Shown: positions 7,100-15,620 of the stretch, in pieces
Layout of the letters: the number at the start of each line of letters is the position of its first letter
Position numbering within the stretch: the stretch's first letter is position 1
IMG/VR virus record: IMGVR_UViG_3300032296_001149
Location: 1 to 43,722 of that record
Direction: 5' to 3' (one strand)
Origin: a virus
Length of the DNA stretch: 43,722 nt
The notes under the pieces: model-generated
Databases searched by the model: none
The model's input: the letters and a program-made list of their open reading frames with translations, nothing else
Told to the model about the DNA's origin: nothing
Translations under genes and position numbers: made by a program

Positions 7100-7760
7100 A
7101 TGAAACTGCACGCTCCTCACTATTTATATTAGTTTCCTGCATTAATATAGATTCTCTTTCTTTCATTATTATATCATGCTGATTGTTTAATTTTTTTTCT
7201 GCTTTATGCTTTAACCAACAAAACATCATGTATATTTCAGAATTTTTGGATAATTTTTTTCTTTCTCTCCAATGCATTTGTTGAGTTCCAGAAAACAAAA
7301 GTGCATCATTATCATTTATATTATATTGCTCACCTTCTACAATAATACCCCAGTCTTCATTGGTTTTTAATTGTATGTCTAAGACAAACATCTCTGTTGG
7401 TCTTGTGTCATAATGTGGAAATAGTTTCACTTCATACCCGTACTCTGGAGAGTATCTTGCAATTGAAAAATTTTCAAGTATCATTTCTTCGCCGATATGT
7501 TTAGTTACTACGTTTTCAATTTTATCTTTAATTTCATTAGTTATTTTTATGTCATCCAGGATTCCTTGGCCTCCCCATTTTTGTACTCTAATTTTGTCCA
7601 ATGGAAAAGATTTAATAGAATTTGCTATATATTCAATTTCTTGATTGTTAAAAATGTTATTTATTATGATTGGTACAAAATCTTGATTAACTACATGATC
7701 TTGAGACTCTCTTAAGTTTTTATATTTTGGAAATTTGTCTAGGGGTGGAAAAGTATGCAT
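7092..7760 (-). CDS. 2OG-Fe(II) oxygenase, first of a tandem set
   Basis: The 222-aa protein has the iron triad H116-x-D118 ('FPHYDT') and H163 ('QMHWRE'). It shares 'FSIARYSPEYG', 'DIQLKTNEDW' and 'LLFSGTQQMHWRE' patterns with the second copy, so the two diverged more recently from each other than from the third. Glu replaces the usual Arg 12 residues after the distal His. It has about 20 extra N-terminal residues compared with the others. A TATAAT box exactly 6 nt before the ATG, with no ribosome binding site, points to a leaderless mRNA. The substrate is unknown; host protein, virion protein or nucleic acid are all possible. Confidence 0.83.
   Translation of the reverse strand: MHTFPPLDKFPKYKNLRESQDHVVNQDFVPIIINNIFNNQEIEYIANSIKSFPLDKIRVQKWGGQGILDDIKITNEIKDKIENVVTKHIGEEMILENFSIARYSPEYGYEVKLFPHYDTRPTEMFVLDIQLKTNEDWGIIVEGEQYNINDNDALLFSGTQQMHWRERKKLSKNSEIYMMFCWLKHKAEKKLNNQHDIIMKERESILMQETNINSEERAVSYE
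7168..7176 (-). promoter_or_regulatory. Possible internal extended -10 (TGATATAAT)
   Basis: The same 9-mer found in intergenic gaps occurs inside the first oxygenase gene, about 70 nt upstream of the second one's start. It encodes the codons of 'HDII', so chance is possible. Confidence 0.3.
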
Positions 7761-7766
7761 AATAAT

Positions 7767-7772
7767 ATTATA
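7767..7772 (-). promoter_or_regulatory. -10 box TATAAT for a probable leaderless transcript
   Basis: TATAAT lies exactly 6 nt before the ATG at 7760, so the predicted +1 is the A of the start codon. As before the third oxygenase gene, the box is built on the upstream gene's final GTA-TAA and is preceded by GGG. No Shine-Dalgarno is present. Confidence 0.6.
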
Positions 7773-7947
7773 CCCTACCCCTTCTTGTATAACTTGTTTG
7801 TTTAACTAATATTACTTTTGATAAATGTTTTTTACTGCACATCCAAGTACACTCTGTAGTTTCTAGCCAAACCCTCATAGAAGTTACTTCTTCTTTGCAA
7901 GTCTGGCATAAAAATTTACCAGGATATACGGAATACTTTTTATCCAA
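7768..7947 (-). CDS. Small zinc-ribbon protein (59 aa)
   Basis: The gene fills the 180-nt gap between recA and the first oxygenase gene. It begins with TTG at 7947, overlapping the recA stop by 8 nt, and ends with TAA at 7768. The product has a Cys4 zinc ribbon, C14-x2-C17 and C33-x3-C37 ('CQTC' and 'CTWMC'), and a basic tail ending RRGRV. The start codon is unusual and the ribosome binding site weak (AAGGTTAAAGAG), but the cysteine pattern and the tight fit between neighbours support a real gene. It may be a small nucleic-acid-binding or transcription accessory factor. Confidence 0.65.
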   Translation of the reverse strand: MDKKYSVYPGKFLCQTCKEEVTSMRVWLETTECTWMCSKKHLSKVILVKQTSYTRRGRV

Positions 7948-8977
7948 ACTCTTTAACCTTGCTTAATATATCTGAGAATAGTTCTTTGTCTTCTCTAACT
8001 TTAGTAATGAAACCATCTCTACCCTGTACTTTAGTTCCATCTGGGAGTATGTACCATGCGCCAGTTCTATTGACTATCCCCATTAACTCTGCTGTATCTA
8101 CTAGATCGGCAACAGTATCAATTCCTACTTTATCCCCTCTAAAATAAAAATCATATTCTCCAGACTGGAAGCCTGGAGATGTTTTTGAAAATTGTAATTC
8201 CCATCTTACTTTACGGCCAAGTTTTTCTTCTATTAATTTATCCCCAACACTTATTTTTCCTTTTATAGCCTGATTGTCAGACTCTGAAGAAAATAATTTA
8301 ATTACAGTGGAAGAATAAAATTTTGTAGCCTGACCACCAGATGGTTGCTGGCTAGTGTACATAGCATTAATATTATTTCTAGACTGAGAAATTAAAATAA
8401 ACAATGTTGGCTTAACTTTATTGTTTGCATAGTTAATCATTTTCCATGCATTGCTAAAATCACGAGACTCTGCTCCAATTTGTTTTGTGTTCTCTAATTG
8501 CTTTAGTTCGCTTGAATCTTTTTCAAAATAGATTGCTGGAAGAAGAGATGTTATAGAATCCACAACAACTAAGTCAACACCCGCATTAATTAAATTTGTT
8601 CCAACATCAACCATTTCATTGATAGTTCTGGCAGAAGAATAGATTAATTTTGAAGTATCTACGCCTAAACTTTTTGCCCAATCTTCAGAATAAGACATTT
8701 CTGCATCAATCCAGGCACAGACCTTACCTTCTTGTTGTGCAAGAGCAATTGTCTGTAGGCATAGGGACGACTTAGCGCTTGATTTACTGCCCCAGATTAA
8801 AACTTGACGACCGTATGGTAAGCCACCATTTAGTGCCTTGTTAAGTCCATGACTTGGTGTTGGTTGATACTCTACACGAATACCTTCTCCATTTGTTAAA
8901 TTTTTTCTAATTCTTGGATCAAGTTGTGCTAATACATCCTCTGTTGTCATTGTCATTTTTATTATTTCCTTTTCCAT
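7940..8977 (-). CDS. recA: RecA-like recombinase
   Basis: The 345-aa strand-exchange ATPase forms filaments on single-stranded DNA. Its ATP site is 'GSKSSAKSS' (residues 63-71), where the second Gly of the usual Walker A is Ala68. Walker B is 'VDLVVVDSITSLL', the L2 DNA-binding loop region is 'QQPSGGQATKFYSS', and the family motif 'CAWIDAEMSYSEDWAKSLGV' follows the P-loop. A second in-frame ATG at 8956 has a better-placed GGAAA element, so the first seven residues are uncertain. The gene starts 3 nt after dnaE. It probably works with the Cas4-like nuclease and resolvases in recombination-dependent replication. Confidence 0.92.
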   Translation of the reverse strand: MEKEIIKMTMTTEDVLAQLDPRIRKNLTNGEGIRVEYQPTPSHGLNKALNGGLPYGRQVLIWGSKSSAKSSLCLQTIALAQQEGKVCAWIDAEMSYSEDWAKSLGVDTSKLIYSSARTINEMVDVGTNLINAGVDLVVVDSITSLLPAIYFEKDSSELKQLENTKQIGAESRDFSNAWKMINYANNKVKPTLFILISQSRNNINAMYTSQQPSGGQATKFYSSTVIKLFSSESDNQAIKGKISVGDKLIEEKLGRKVRWELQFSKTSPGFQSGEYDFYFRGDKVGIDTVADLVDTAELMGIVNRTGAWYILPDGTKVQGRDGFITKVREDKELFSDILSKVKEFG

Positions 8978-8980
8978 ATT

Positions 8981-11900
8981 TTAAATAAGTACATCGTCTA
9001 GTATAACAGTTCCATCTTTTGTCTTTCCAAAAACAAACTTATACGCATTGCCCTCTTTAATATTCATATATGCTTTGGCAAATGCTGTAGGAAATACAAG
9101 CACAGACTTTAATTCCCTAGATGTATTGGCTAAAGTCATTGAAGCCATTTTTTTGCCTTCTTTAGTTGTTCTTGGTTTAAAGGCAACAACAAACATTTCT
9201 TCATCTTTAAAAGGTAACTGCCTATAACTTAAAAATTTAACGAGAGCACTAGAAGATTTTTTTATTTCATCAACAGGAACTGAAGATATAATCCTGTTGT
9301 CATTAGCAAGAACCAAGTAAGTACGACCCGTCTCAATAGTCGTTCCTTCTTCATCAAATATACCAACACTCCCAGTTTTGTCCAAAATTTCAACTCGTGA
9401 CCAACCCTTTCCTCTTTTTATTGACTTTACCATACCCATTAAAATAAAAGAACCTTTTTCTTCAAACTCATCAACCTGTTGAACAAAAGCATGATAATGA
9501 GAAGGAATATTAATATTAAATTCTGGCAGGTTTAAATATTCATATAAATTTTCTTTTATCTGATTATCATTACGAGGATTATCTGGAAAAGTTAATGATC
9601 CAACCGCATTCATTGCTGATAAAGCACGACTATTAACTCCATTGCCTTTTGTAAAAGTAAAATCCTCTACTTCTTTATAAGACTTAAATGGTCTTGCAGC
9701 AATATACTTGTCTGCTATTTTATCTGATATATATTTAATTGCAGTTAAACCAAACCTAATACCCTTGCCCTCAATTTGAAAATCTTTGCCAGAATCATTA
9801 ATGTGTGGCAGTTTAACAGGAATACCAATTCTTTTTGCTTCAATAAGATACTCTGTTCTATTGTCTGGATTTTTTTCATTTTTTAATAAAGCAAACATAA
9901 ACTCTAATGGATAGTAGTACTTTAACCACGCCGTCCAATAAGAGAGCGTAGAATAAGCAACCGCATGACTTTTGTTGAACGAGTATCCCGCATGCGCCTC
10001 AAAGTCATGCCATAAATCACGAGCCTGATTAGGAGTAATATAGGCAGAAGCACCAGCAATAAAACGTTCTTTATAAATATCGAACTCTTTGGCGTCTTTC
10101 TTTTTTCCAATGATTTTTCTAACTTTATCTGCTTCAGACATGGACATTTGTCCAAGGTGTACGCATGCTTGCATAACTTGCTCTTGGTAAAGAATGCAGC
10201 CATATGTATCCTCCGTATAAGGTTTTAATATCTGATGTAAATATGATACAGCCTGTTTTCCATGTTTTCTAGCAACGTAATCTTTACCAATAGTATTCAT
10301 TGCTCCTGGCCTAACAAGAGCATTTGATGCTGCTAATTCATTAAGATTTTTTACTCCCATTTTAACAAGCAGATTTGTGTATGGTGTTGCTTCACATTGA
10401 AAGATTCCTTTTGTAAACCCATCTGAAATCATTTGATAAACATTTGCATCTTCCATGTCTATTTCAAGTGGATTAATTTTAATAAAATGATTTTTTTCAA
10501 TCATTTTGATAGTATCATCTAAAACACTTAAAGTCTTTAATCCAAGCGCATCAATTTTAATTAAACCAATTTTTTCTGCTTCTTCCATATCTACACCGAC
10601 AACTGGAATGCGATTCTCTGATCCTGGAGAAGATCTTGTTTCTAATGGAGCGTATCTAAAAATTGGCTCTTTACTGGTAACAATTCCAGCAGCATGAATT
10701 CCAGTACCTCTAATACGACCACGTAATTGTTCCCCATAAATTTCTACCTCTGGATATTTTTGTCTAAAATCTAAGGTTGATTTAGAACTACAAAAATCGT
10801 CCCAAGTATCTACTGTTTTTAAAATCTTGTTAACATCTGATAATGGAATATTTAAAACTCGTGCAACATCACGTACAATACCTTTTCCAGTAAATTCTAA
10901 AAATGTTGCAATAGAGGCTACGTGTCTATATTGTCTAACAAGATAATCTTTAACTTCTTCTCTTCGAGAATCTTGAATGTCTGTGTCAATATCTGGAAAA
11001 TCATTACGTTCTGGATTAATAAATCGAAAGAACAAAAGCCCATGCTCTATTGGATCAATTTCTGTAATTCCAATCAAATAACAAAGCAATGAGCCAGCAG
11101 ATGATCCACGACCTGGGCCAACTCTAATGCCTTCTTTTTTTGCCCAATTAATCATATTGCTTACTACTAAAAAGTATGGAGCAAATTTTTTATCTCTAAT
11201 AATTGTTAATTCTTCATCTAATCTCTGTTCGTATATATCATTGCCAAGCCAATTACTGTTTAGTCTTTTTTCTTCAAGCCCCGCAAAGGCCAGATTTGCT
11301 AACTCTTGATCAGGATTTTGATATTGAACTGGCAATAAATTTAAATGCTCTTTAATGTCATAATCTTCTATCTTATTCATTACCTCAATGGTTGCATCAA
11401 ACATATCTGTTCTTGTAAATGACTGGTCTTGCATTTCTGATAACATTTCTTCACCACTTAATAAATGAATATTAAATTTATTAAAACTCATTTGTCTATC
11501 TTTTCCATACAAATAATCAAGTCTTGTCATCATATCGTTATACTTTTTAGACTTTTCGTATGTTGCAGTTCTTTCTAACTTTGCATGAGTATTTAAGATT
11601 AACATTAATTCTTGTATTTCTTTTTGACTTTTGTCTACGTGATGACAATCTGGAGTAACAACAATTTTTATATTAAACTCATCTGCCAAATCCATTAAAT
11701 GCATATTTACTTGTTGTGGGTTATGTGGCATGATCTCTATATAGTAATCATCCTTAAATGTATCTTTAAACCATTTAATATATTTTTTGGCTTTTGCAAA
11801 TTCTTCAAGTTCTACTGCTTTTGTAACGATGCCACTTAGGCATGCAGAGGTAACAATAATACCTTCTTTGTATTTTTCTAATGTTTCAAAATCAAACCTT

Positions 11901-12265
11901 GGTTTTCTAAAATATCCTTCGGTCCATGCAATCTCATTAATTTTATTAAGGTTTTCTAAGCCTTGTTTATTCTTGGCTAGAAGAACTATATGGTTATATA
12001 CATTGTCTAATGGATCTTTTCTTTCCGCTCTTTCTCTTTTATCAAAGCGGTCAGCACACATATAGCCTTCTATGCCAAGAATTGGTTTTATACCCTTTTC
12101 TTTTGCAATGCGATAGAACTCACGATGTCCAGATAGAGTGCCATGATCTGTGATTGCCAATGCTGGCATACCGAGACTCACGGCACGATCTAAATATTCT
12201 TCTGGTGTAGCAACACCATCCATTAACGAATAGTGTGTATGTACGTGTAGTCCTACGTAATTCAT
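8981..12265 (-). CDS. dnaE: DNA polymerase III alpha subunit (DnaE type)
   Basis: The 1094-aa protein is the replicative DNA polymerase, a family C enzyme close to the length of bacterial DnaE. It starts with an intact-looking PHP domain ('HVHTHYSLMDG', 'AITDHG', 'GIEGY', 'VVTPDCHH'), which in DnaE enzymes can supply metal-dependent proofreading. The palm has 'GPGRGSSAGSLLCYLIG', the catalytic 'PDIDTD' near residue 425 and the third acid in 'IKIDALG' near residue 573. The C-terminus has an OB-fold segment ('ILMGMVKSIKRGKGWSRVEI'). No clamp, clamp loader or epsilon gene is visible, so it likely uses host factors. The gene begins 1 nt after the single-strand binding protein gene. Confidence 0.96.
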   Translation of the reverse strand: MNYVGLHVHTHYSLMDGVATPEEYLDRAVSLGMPALAITDHGTLSGHREFYRIAKEKGIKPILGIEGYMCADRFDKRERAERKDPLDNVYNHIVLLAKNKQGLENLNKINEIAWTEGYFRKPRFDFETLEKYKEGIIVTSACLSGIVTKAVELEEFAKAKKYIKWFKDTFKDDYYIEIMPHNPQQVNMHLMDLADEFNIKIVVTPDCHHVDKSQKEIQELMLILNTHAKLERTATYEKSKKYNDMMTRLDYLYGKDRQMSFNKFNIHLLSGEEMLSEMQDQSFTRTDMFDATIEVMNKIEDYDIKEHLNLLPVQYQNPDQELANLAFAGLEEKRLNSNWLGNDIYEQRLDEELTIIRDKKFAPYFLVVSNMINWAKKEGIRVGPGRGSSAGSLLCYLIGITEIDPIEHGLLFFRFINPERNDFPDIDTDIQDSRREEVKDYLVRQYRHVASIATFLEFTGKGIVRDVARVLNIPLSDVNKILKTVDTWDDFCSSKSTLDFRQKYPEVEIYGEQLRGRIRGTGIHAAGIVTSKEPIFRYAPLETRSSPGSENRIPVVGVDMEEAEKIGLIKIDALGLKTLSVLDDTIKMIEKNHFIKINPLEIDMEDANVYQMISDGFTKGIFQCEATPYTNLLVKMGVKNLNELAASNALVRPGAMNTIGKDYVARKHGKQAVSYLHQILKPYTEDTYGCILYQEQVMQACVHLGQMSMSEADKVRKIIGKKKDAKEFDIYKERFIAGASAYITPNQARDLWHDFEAHAGYSFNKSHAVAYSTLSYWTAWLKYYYPLEFMFALLKNEKNPDNRTEYLIEAKRIGIPVKLPHINDSGKDFQIEGKGIRFGLTAIKYISDKIADKYIAARPFKSYKEVEDFTFTKGNGVNSRALSAMNAVGSLTFPDNPRNDNQIKENLYEYLNLPEFNINIPSHYHAFVQQVDEFEEKGSFILMGMVKSIKRGKGWSRVEILDKTGSVGIFDEEGTTIETGRTYLVLANDNRIISSVPVDEIKKSSSALVKFLSYRQLPFKDEEMFVVAFKPRTTKEGKKMASMTLANTSRELKSVLVFPTAFAKAYMNIKEGNAYKFVFGKTKDGTVILDDVLI

Positions 12266-12266
12266 A

Positions 12267-12917
12267 CTACCAATCAGTATTCGTTGCTGAAGTTACTGAT
12301 GGCGAATCAAAGCCAAGATAAAAATTCTCTTGCTCTGCATATGGAATACGACGTAAAGCCATTTCAAGTGGGTAAGGTGTTACGCCTTCCCAATTAAACG
12401 GTTCTTTATCTGGAGCAGACGGAATCATAGTATAACTAGTTTCTGTACTTTGTCCATTACGCTTAAGTTTCCAAGTTAGATTTGAGATGCTTCCTGTTTC
12501 TAAAGCAAACTCACGAATTGTATTAAATGATGATTGCTTGCTAACACCCATTGACCAAATTGCCACATATGGTGGTTCAATGCCATCATCTACTAAAACG
12601 TTGCAATAAAAACGAAGGCGTGCTCTCCAGCCAGCCTTTGGATCTTTTCTGTGCATTTCTTCTGCCCAGTCACGACCCTCTGAGTCCATTGTGTCTACTG
12701 CTTTACGCTTATAGTCTTTTGGATTAACATGTTCTTTTACAACAAGAGCAAGACCACGATCTGCATTGTAACTTGCAGAATCCTCATCTAGTTCTTCTAT
12801 AAAACGAATTTTAACTGATTGTCCGTCAGCCAACTTAAGCCAACGAACTTTTGGTGCATCTGATTTTGGTTTGTCGAGCAGGGCGTTGATGTTCTTTAAT
12901 CCCTTAATAACGCTCAT
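12267..12917 (-). CDS. Single-stranded DNA-binding protein-like (gp32-type)
   Basis: The 216-aa protein lies directly between primase and polymerase genes. It has a central part rich in aromatics and basic residues ('ARLRFYCNVLVDDG', 'NLTWKLKRNG') and an acidic/polar C-terminus ending TNTDW, the type of tail many single-strand binding proteins use for partner contacts. The family assignment is by context and general pattern. The ATG at 12917 has AAAGGAG 6 nt upstream, in a 26-nt gap that may also hold a weak -10 (TAAAAT). Confidence 0.65.
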   Translation of the reverse strand: MSVIKGLKNINALLDKPKSDAPKVRWLKLADGQSVKIRFIEELDEDSASYNADRGLALVVKEHVNPKDYKRKAVDTMDSEGRDWAEEMHRKDPKAGWRARLRFYCNVLVDDGIEPPYVAIWSMGVSKQSSFNTIREFALETGSISNLTWKLKRNGQSTETSYTMIPSAPDKEPFNWEGVTPYPLEMALRRIPYAEQENFYLGFDSPSVTSATNTDW

Positions 12918-12943
12918 AGTTTTCTCCTTTGTGTTTTGTATAT

Positions 12944-13876
12944 TTATTTTAGCATAAGTGATATAGATTTGTCAAACTGAAACTCTAAATTTCTGATTGC
13001 ACTATCATCCATATCACCTATGTCTTTATATTCTGTATTAAGTTGTATTACGGAAACACGAGATTTTAGTTTTTCAACTATTCTTTCTTTCATGTTTCCG
13101 CCTGCCTCATCATTATCCGCAATAACAATAATGTTATTGAAATATTTTTGAAGCAAATCTATTTGTGTATTTGATACATTGGCCCCCAGAGTAGCAACTG
13201 CTGAAAATCCAACTTGGTCTAATCTAATTGCATCAAAAGAAGATTCTACCACATAAACCTTTTCTGATGCTTTTACTCTATGAAGATTAAAAAGTGTTTT
13301 TGCTTTTGGAAGTTTTGGAGTATTTTTAAAATCTTTTCCTTCAATTGATCTTCCAACAAAACCAACGGCTAAACCATCTGGTGAATGAACTGGAATAGTG
13401 ACCATATCTTGTTTTTCTGAATATCCTAAATTAAACTTAACAACTGAGTCTTTTGTTATTCTTCTTCTTTCATAATAAGACATGGCCCTAGGGGAAATTA
13501 ATGCTTGATTGTTTAATCTTTTAATAATTAACTCATCAAAAGCCACATAGTCTGGAACATCTATAAGTGCCTTATTTACAAATTGTTCAATATCTGTATC
13601 TTTTCCTTTACTTGCAATAAATCTGACTGTTTCAAAATATGTTCTATTTGTACAATGCATAACTAACTCAACTAGATCTTTAGTTTCTTGACAGGAAAAA
13701 CAAAAGAATGTTCCTCTTGTCTTTGATACTTCTCCTGCTGGGGTTCTAAAATTATTATGATATGGGCAAAATATCATAAAGTCATTATCCATTTCTGACT
13801 CTATATCAATGCCAGAACCATTTAATACTCTTCTAACCTGATCTTCATTATATAAATCTATTTTATTAATTGCCAT
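12944..13876 (-). CDS. DNA primase (DnaG-like)
   Basis: The 310-aa protein makes RNA primers for replication. Its N-terminal CHC2 zinc ribbon is C37-x2-H40 and C59-x2-C62. The Toprim fold follows, with 'YVVESSFDAIRLDQ' (catalytic Glu) and 'VIADNDEAGG' (D-x-D). The helicase-binding domain of bacterial DnaG is missing, as is common in phage enzymes. I chose the ATG at 13876, which has GAGGA 6 nt upstream and overlaps the helicase stop by 11 nt. The longer frame from 13918 would need a 53-nt overlap. Confidence 0.93.
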   Translation of the reverse strand: MAINKIDLYNEDQVRRVLNGSGIDIESEMDNDFMIFCPYHNNFRTPAGEVSKTRGTFFCFSCQETKDLVELVMHCTNRTYFETVRFIASKGKDTDIEQFVNKALIDVPDYVAFDELIIKRLNNQALISPRAMSYYERRRITKDSVVKFNLGYSEKQDMVTIPVHSPDGLAVGFVGRSIEGKDFKNTPKLPKAKTLFNLHRVKASEKVYVVESSFDAIRLDQVGFSAVATLGANVSNTQIDLLQKYFNNIIVIADNDEAGGNMKERIVEKLKSRVSVIQLNTEYKDIGDMDDSAIRNLEFQFDKSISLMLK

Positions 13877-15095
13877 TTGAATCCTCAAAATCTTTGTATC
13901 TGTAATATCCTTTATCAAAATCTGCTTGAACTAAAAACTCTCCCATAAAACCATTTCTGTTTTTTCTAAAAGCACATTCAATAATATCACTATTTGCTGC
14001 ACGACCTAACGCCAAGACCCAATCTGCATCATAAGCAATTTGTCTAGACCAAGCGGTTTGACCTAGTGTTGGAACTGTATTAAGATTTGTAACATCGTCT
14101 GGGGTGGCTGATGAGATAGCAATAATTGGAACTTCTTCACCAATTGCCATTAGTTTAAGTTCTCTTGAAAGATTTTTCATTCTTACTGTCTCATTATCAG
14201 ATTTTTGATTTGGTGACATTAATTGTAAATAATCAACAATAACAAAGTCTGGTTTATACTGATCAATCTTTCCACGAACAACAGAAGGATTTACTTCTCC
14301 CCCGCTATCATTTGAAATAATATGAAACTCTGGTTTTCCAGCCAAGTTCTTTTCATGCCATGATTTTAGCATGTCCATTTCAATTTCACCATTGCTTATT
14401 TTTCTATGTGACCAAACACCTTGCCCCATAATTGTATATACACGATTTCTAACTTCTACTTCCGACATTTCTAAACTTATTATTAATGGAGACTTACCTT
14501 GCTTCCATGCTTGTACCGCAAAATAAAGCGCAAGCCAAGATTTGCCAATTCCTGGGTATGCAAGAAAAACACCAAGTTGTCCTGGCATAATTCCAGACGG
14601 GAGATAATTGTCAAATCCTGGCAAACCTGTTTTAATTCCAACTGCGCCCAACTCTTTCATTTTTTGAACATTAGTAAAGTATGCAATAGCAGAATCTAAA
14701 TCAGTAGCATCAATATCTCTAATTGCTGCAACATTCTTTTTTAACTCTGATGTTTTATTAATTAAATCTGTTAACGCTATATCTCCATTACCAACTTGAA
14801 CATCTGTTGCAGCAGATCTTAAAATATCTTTTAAACTATCATTTAAATATTCTGACTGTAATTCTTCTAAATGGTACTTAGTTGCACCAACATCTGGTAC
14901 TGTTTGAAAATCTCTAAACTTTTCAACAACTAATGATTCGGGTGGAATTGCATTGTTTGCCTCATAGTATTTTCTTATAAACAACCATAAATCTGTATGA
15001 GTTCTTAAAAGATTTTCAACATTGGCTTGTAAGAGAACATGCATTTGTTTATCTTTAAGAAGTGCTGTTATAAGTTTAGATTCTGTATTATTCAC
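13866..15095 (-). CDS. dnaB: Replicative DNA helicase (DnaB-like)
   Basis: The 409-aa hexameric helicase unwinds DNA at the fork. The RecA-type motor domain has Walker A 'YPGIGKSW' near residue 180, Walker B 'FVIVDYLQLMSP', and an arginine-rich C-terminal motif ('IIECAFRKNRNG'). The N-terminal ~130 residues are helical, as in DnaB. It overlaps the upstream gene by 8 nt and the primase by 11 nt, so helicase and primase are made in a coupled way. Confidence 0.93.
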   Translation of the reverse strand: MNNTESKLITALLKDKQMHVLLQANVENLLRTHTDLWLFIRKYYEANNAIPPESLVVEKFRDFQTVPDVGATKYHLEELQSEYLNDSLKDILRSAATDVQVGNGDIALTDLINKTSELKKNVAAIRDIDATDLDSAIAYFTNVQKMKELGAVGIKTGLPGFDNYLPSGIMPGQLGVFLAYPGIGKSWLALYFAVQAWKQGKSPLIISLEMSEVEVRNRVYTIMGQGVWSHRKISNGEIEMDMLKSWHEKNLAGKPEFHIISNDSGGEVNPSVVRGKIDQYKPDFVIVDYLQLMSPNQKSDNETVRMKNLSRELKLMAIGEEVPIIAISSATPDDVTNLNTVPTLGQTAWSRQIAYDADWVLALGRAANSDIIECAFRKNRNGFMGEFLVQADFDKGYYRYKDFEDSNGN

Positions 15096-15396
15096 TTAAC
15101 CATTCCTTTGCCTTTTTCCTACGCTCTGCCCGCTCTTCATCATCTTTAATTTTATCTAATCTTGCTTGAAGTATTTTCTCCGTATTGTACGCAAAGTAAT
15201 TCCAAGAAGGAGACTGAGAAACACTAAAATAATAATCGAGTAAGTCATAACATTTTCCTATTCCATATGATTCTATCAAAGCATCAGAAGCCCACTGCTC
15301 AACATTTAAATTTAACGATGGCTTCTCTTCGTACTTTATAGTGTGTAGTTTACTATATCTACTTAGCAAAGCCATTCGGTCTTTGCGTTCAGCCAT
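15088..15396 (-). CDS. Hypothetical protein, possible helicase accessory factor
   Basis: The 102-aa charged helical protein has a highly basic/acidic C-terminus ('KDDEERAERRKKAKEW'). It overlaps dnaB by 8 nt and is joined to the preceding gene by a one-base overlap. The position directly before a DnaB helicase is where phages often keep helicase loaders or replisome organisers, but no ATP-binding or other signature supports that, so it is only a suggestion. Confidence 0.6.
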   Translation of the reverse strand: MAERKDRMALLSRYSKLHTIKYEEKPSLNLNVEQWASDALIESYGIGKCYDLLDYYFSVSQSPSWNYFAYNTEKILQARLDKIKDDEERAERRKKAKEWLSE

Positions 15397-15602
15397 TATA
15401 CGTCTATTTCTACTTTGGCTTCGTTAACTTTTTCAGTAAGTTTATCTTCAACAAATTTATAAACTCTTTCAAAAGCATCATTAATATTTTCGCCTTCACG
15501 ACGACTATCAGTAACACCAAGATCTAGCCTTAATGATTGAAAATTACCAAGGTTTAATGTATACCCTAGTGTAATATTTACCTTTGTTTCTTCGTTATTC
15601 AT
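15396..15602 (-). CDS. Hypothetical small protein (68 aa)
   Basis: The short protein has an N-terminal beta-like half ('VNITLGYTLNLGNFQSLRLD') and a C-terminal helix ending in a charged stretch. Its ATG is preceded by a strong GGGAGGGG ribosome binding site and its stop overlaps the next start. I recall similar small proteins before replication genes in actinophages but cannot assign a function. Confidence 0.6.
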   Translation of the reverse strand: MNNEETKVNITLGYTLNLGNFQSLRLDLGVTDSRREGENINDAFERVYKFVEDKLTEKVNEAKVEIDV

Positions 15603-15620
15603 TTGCCCCTCCCAAGGGAA

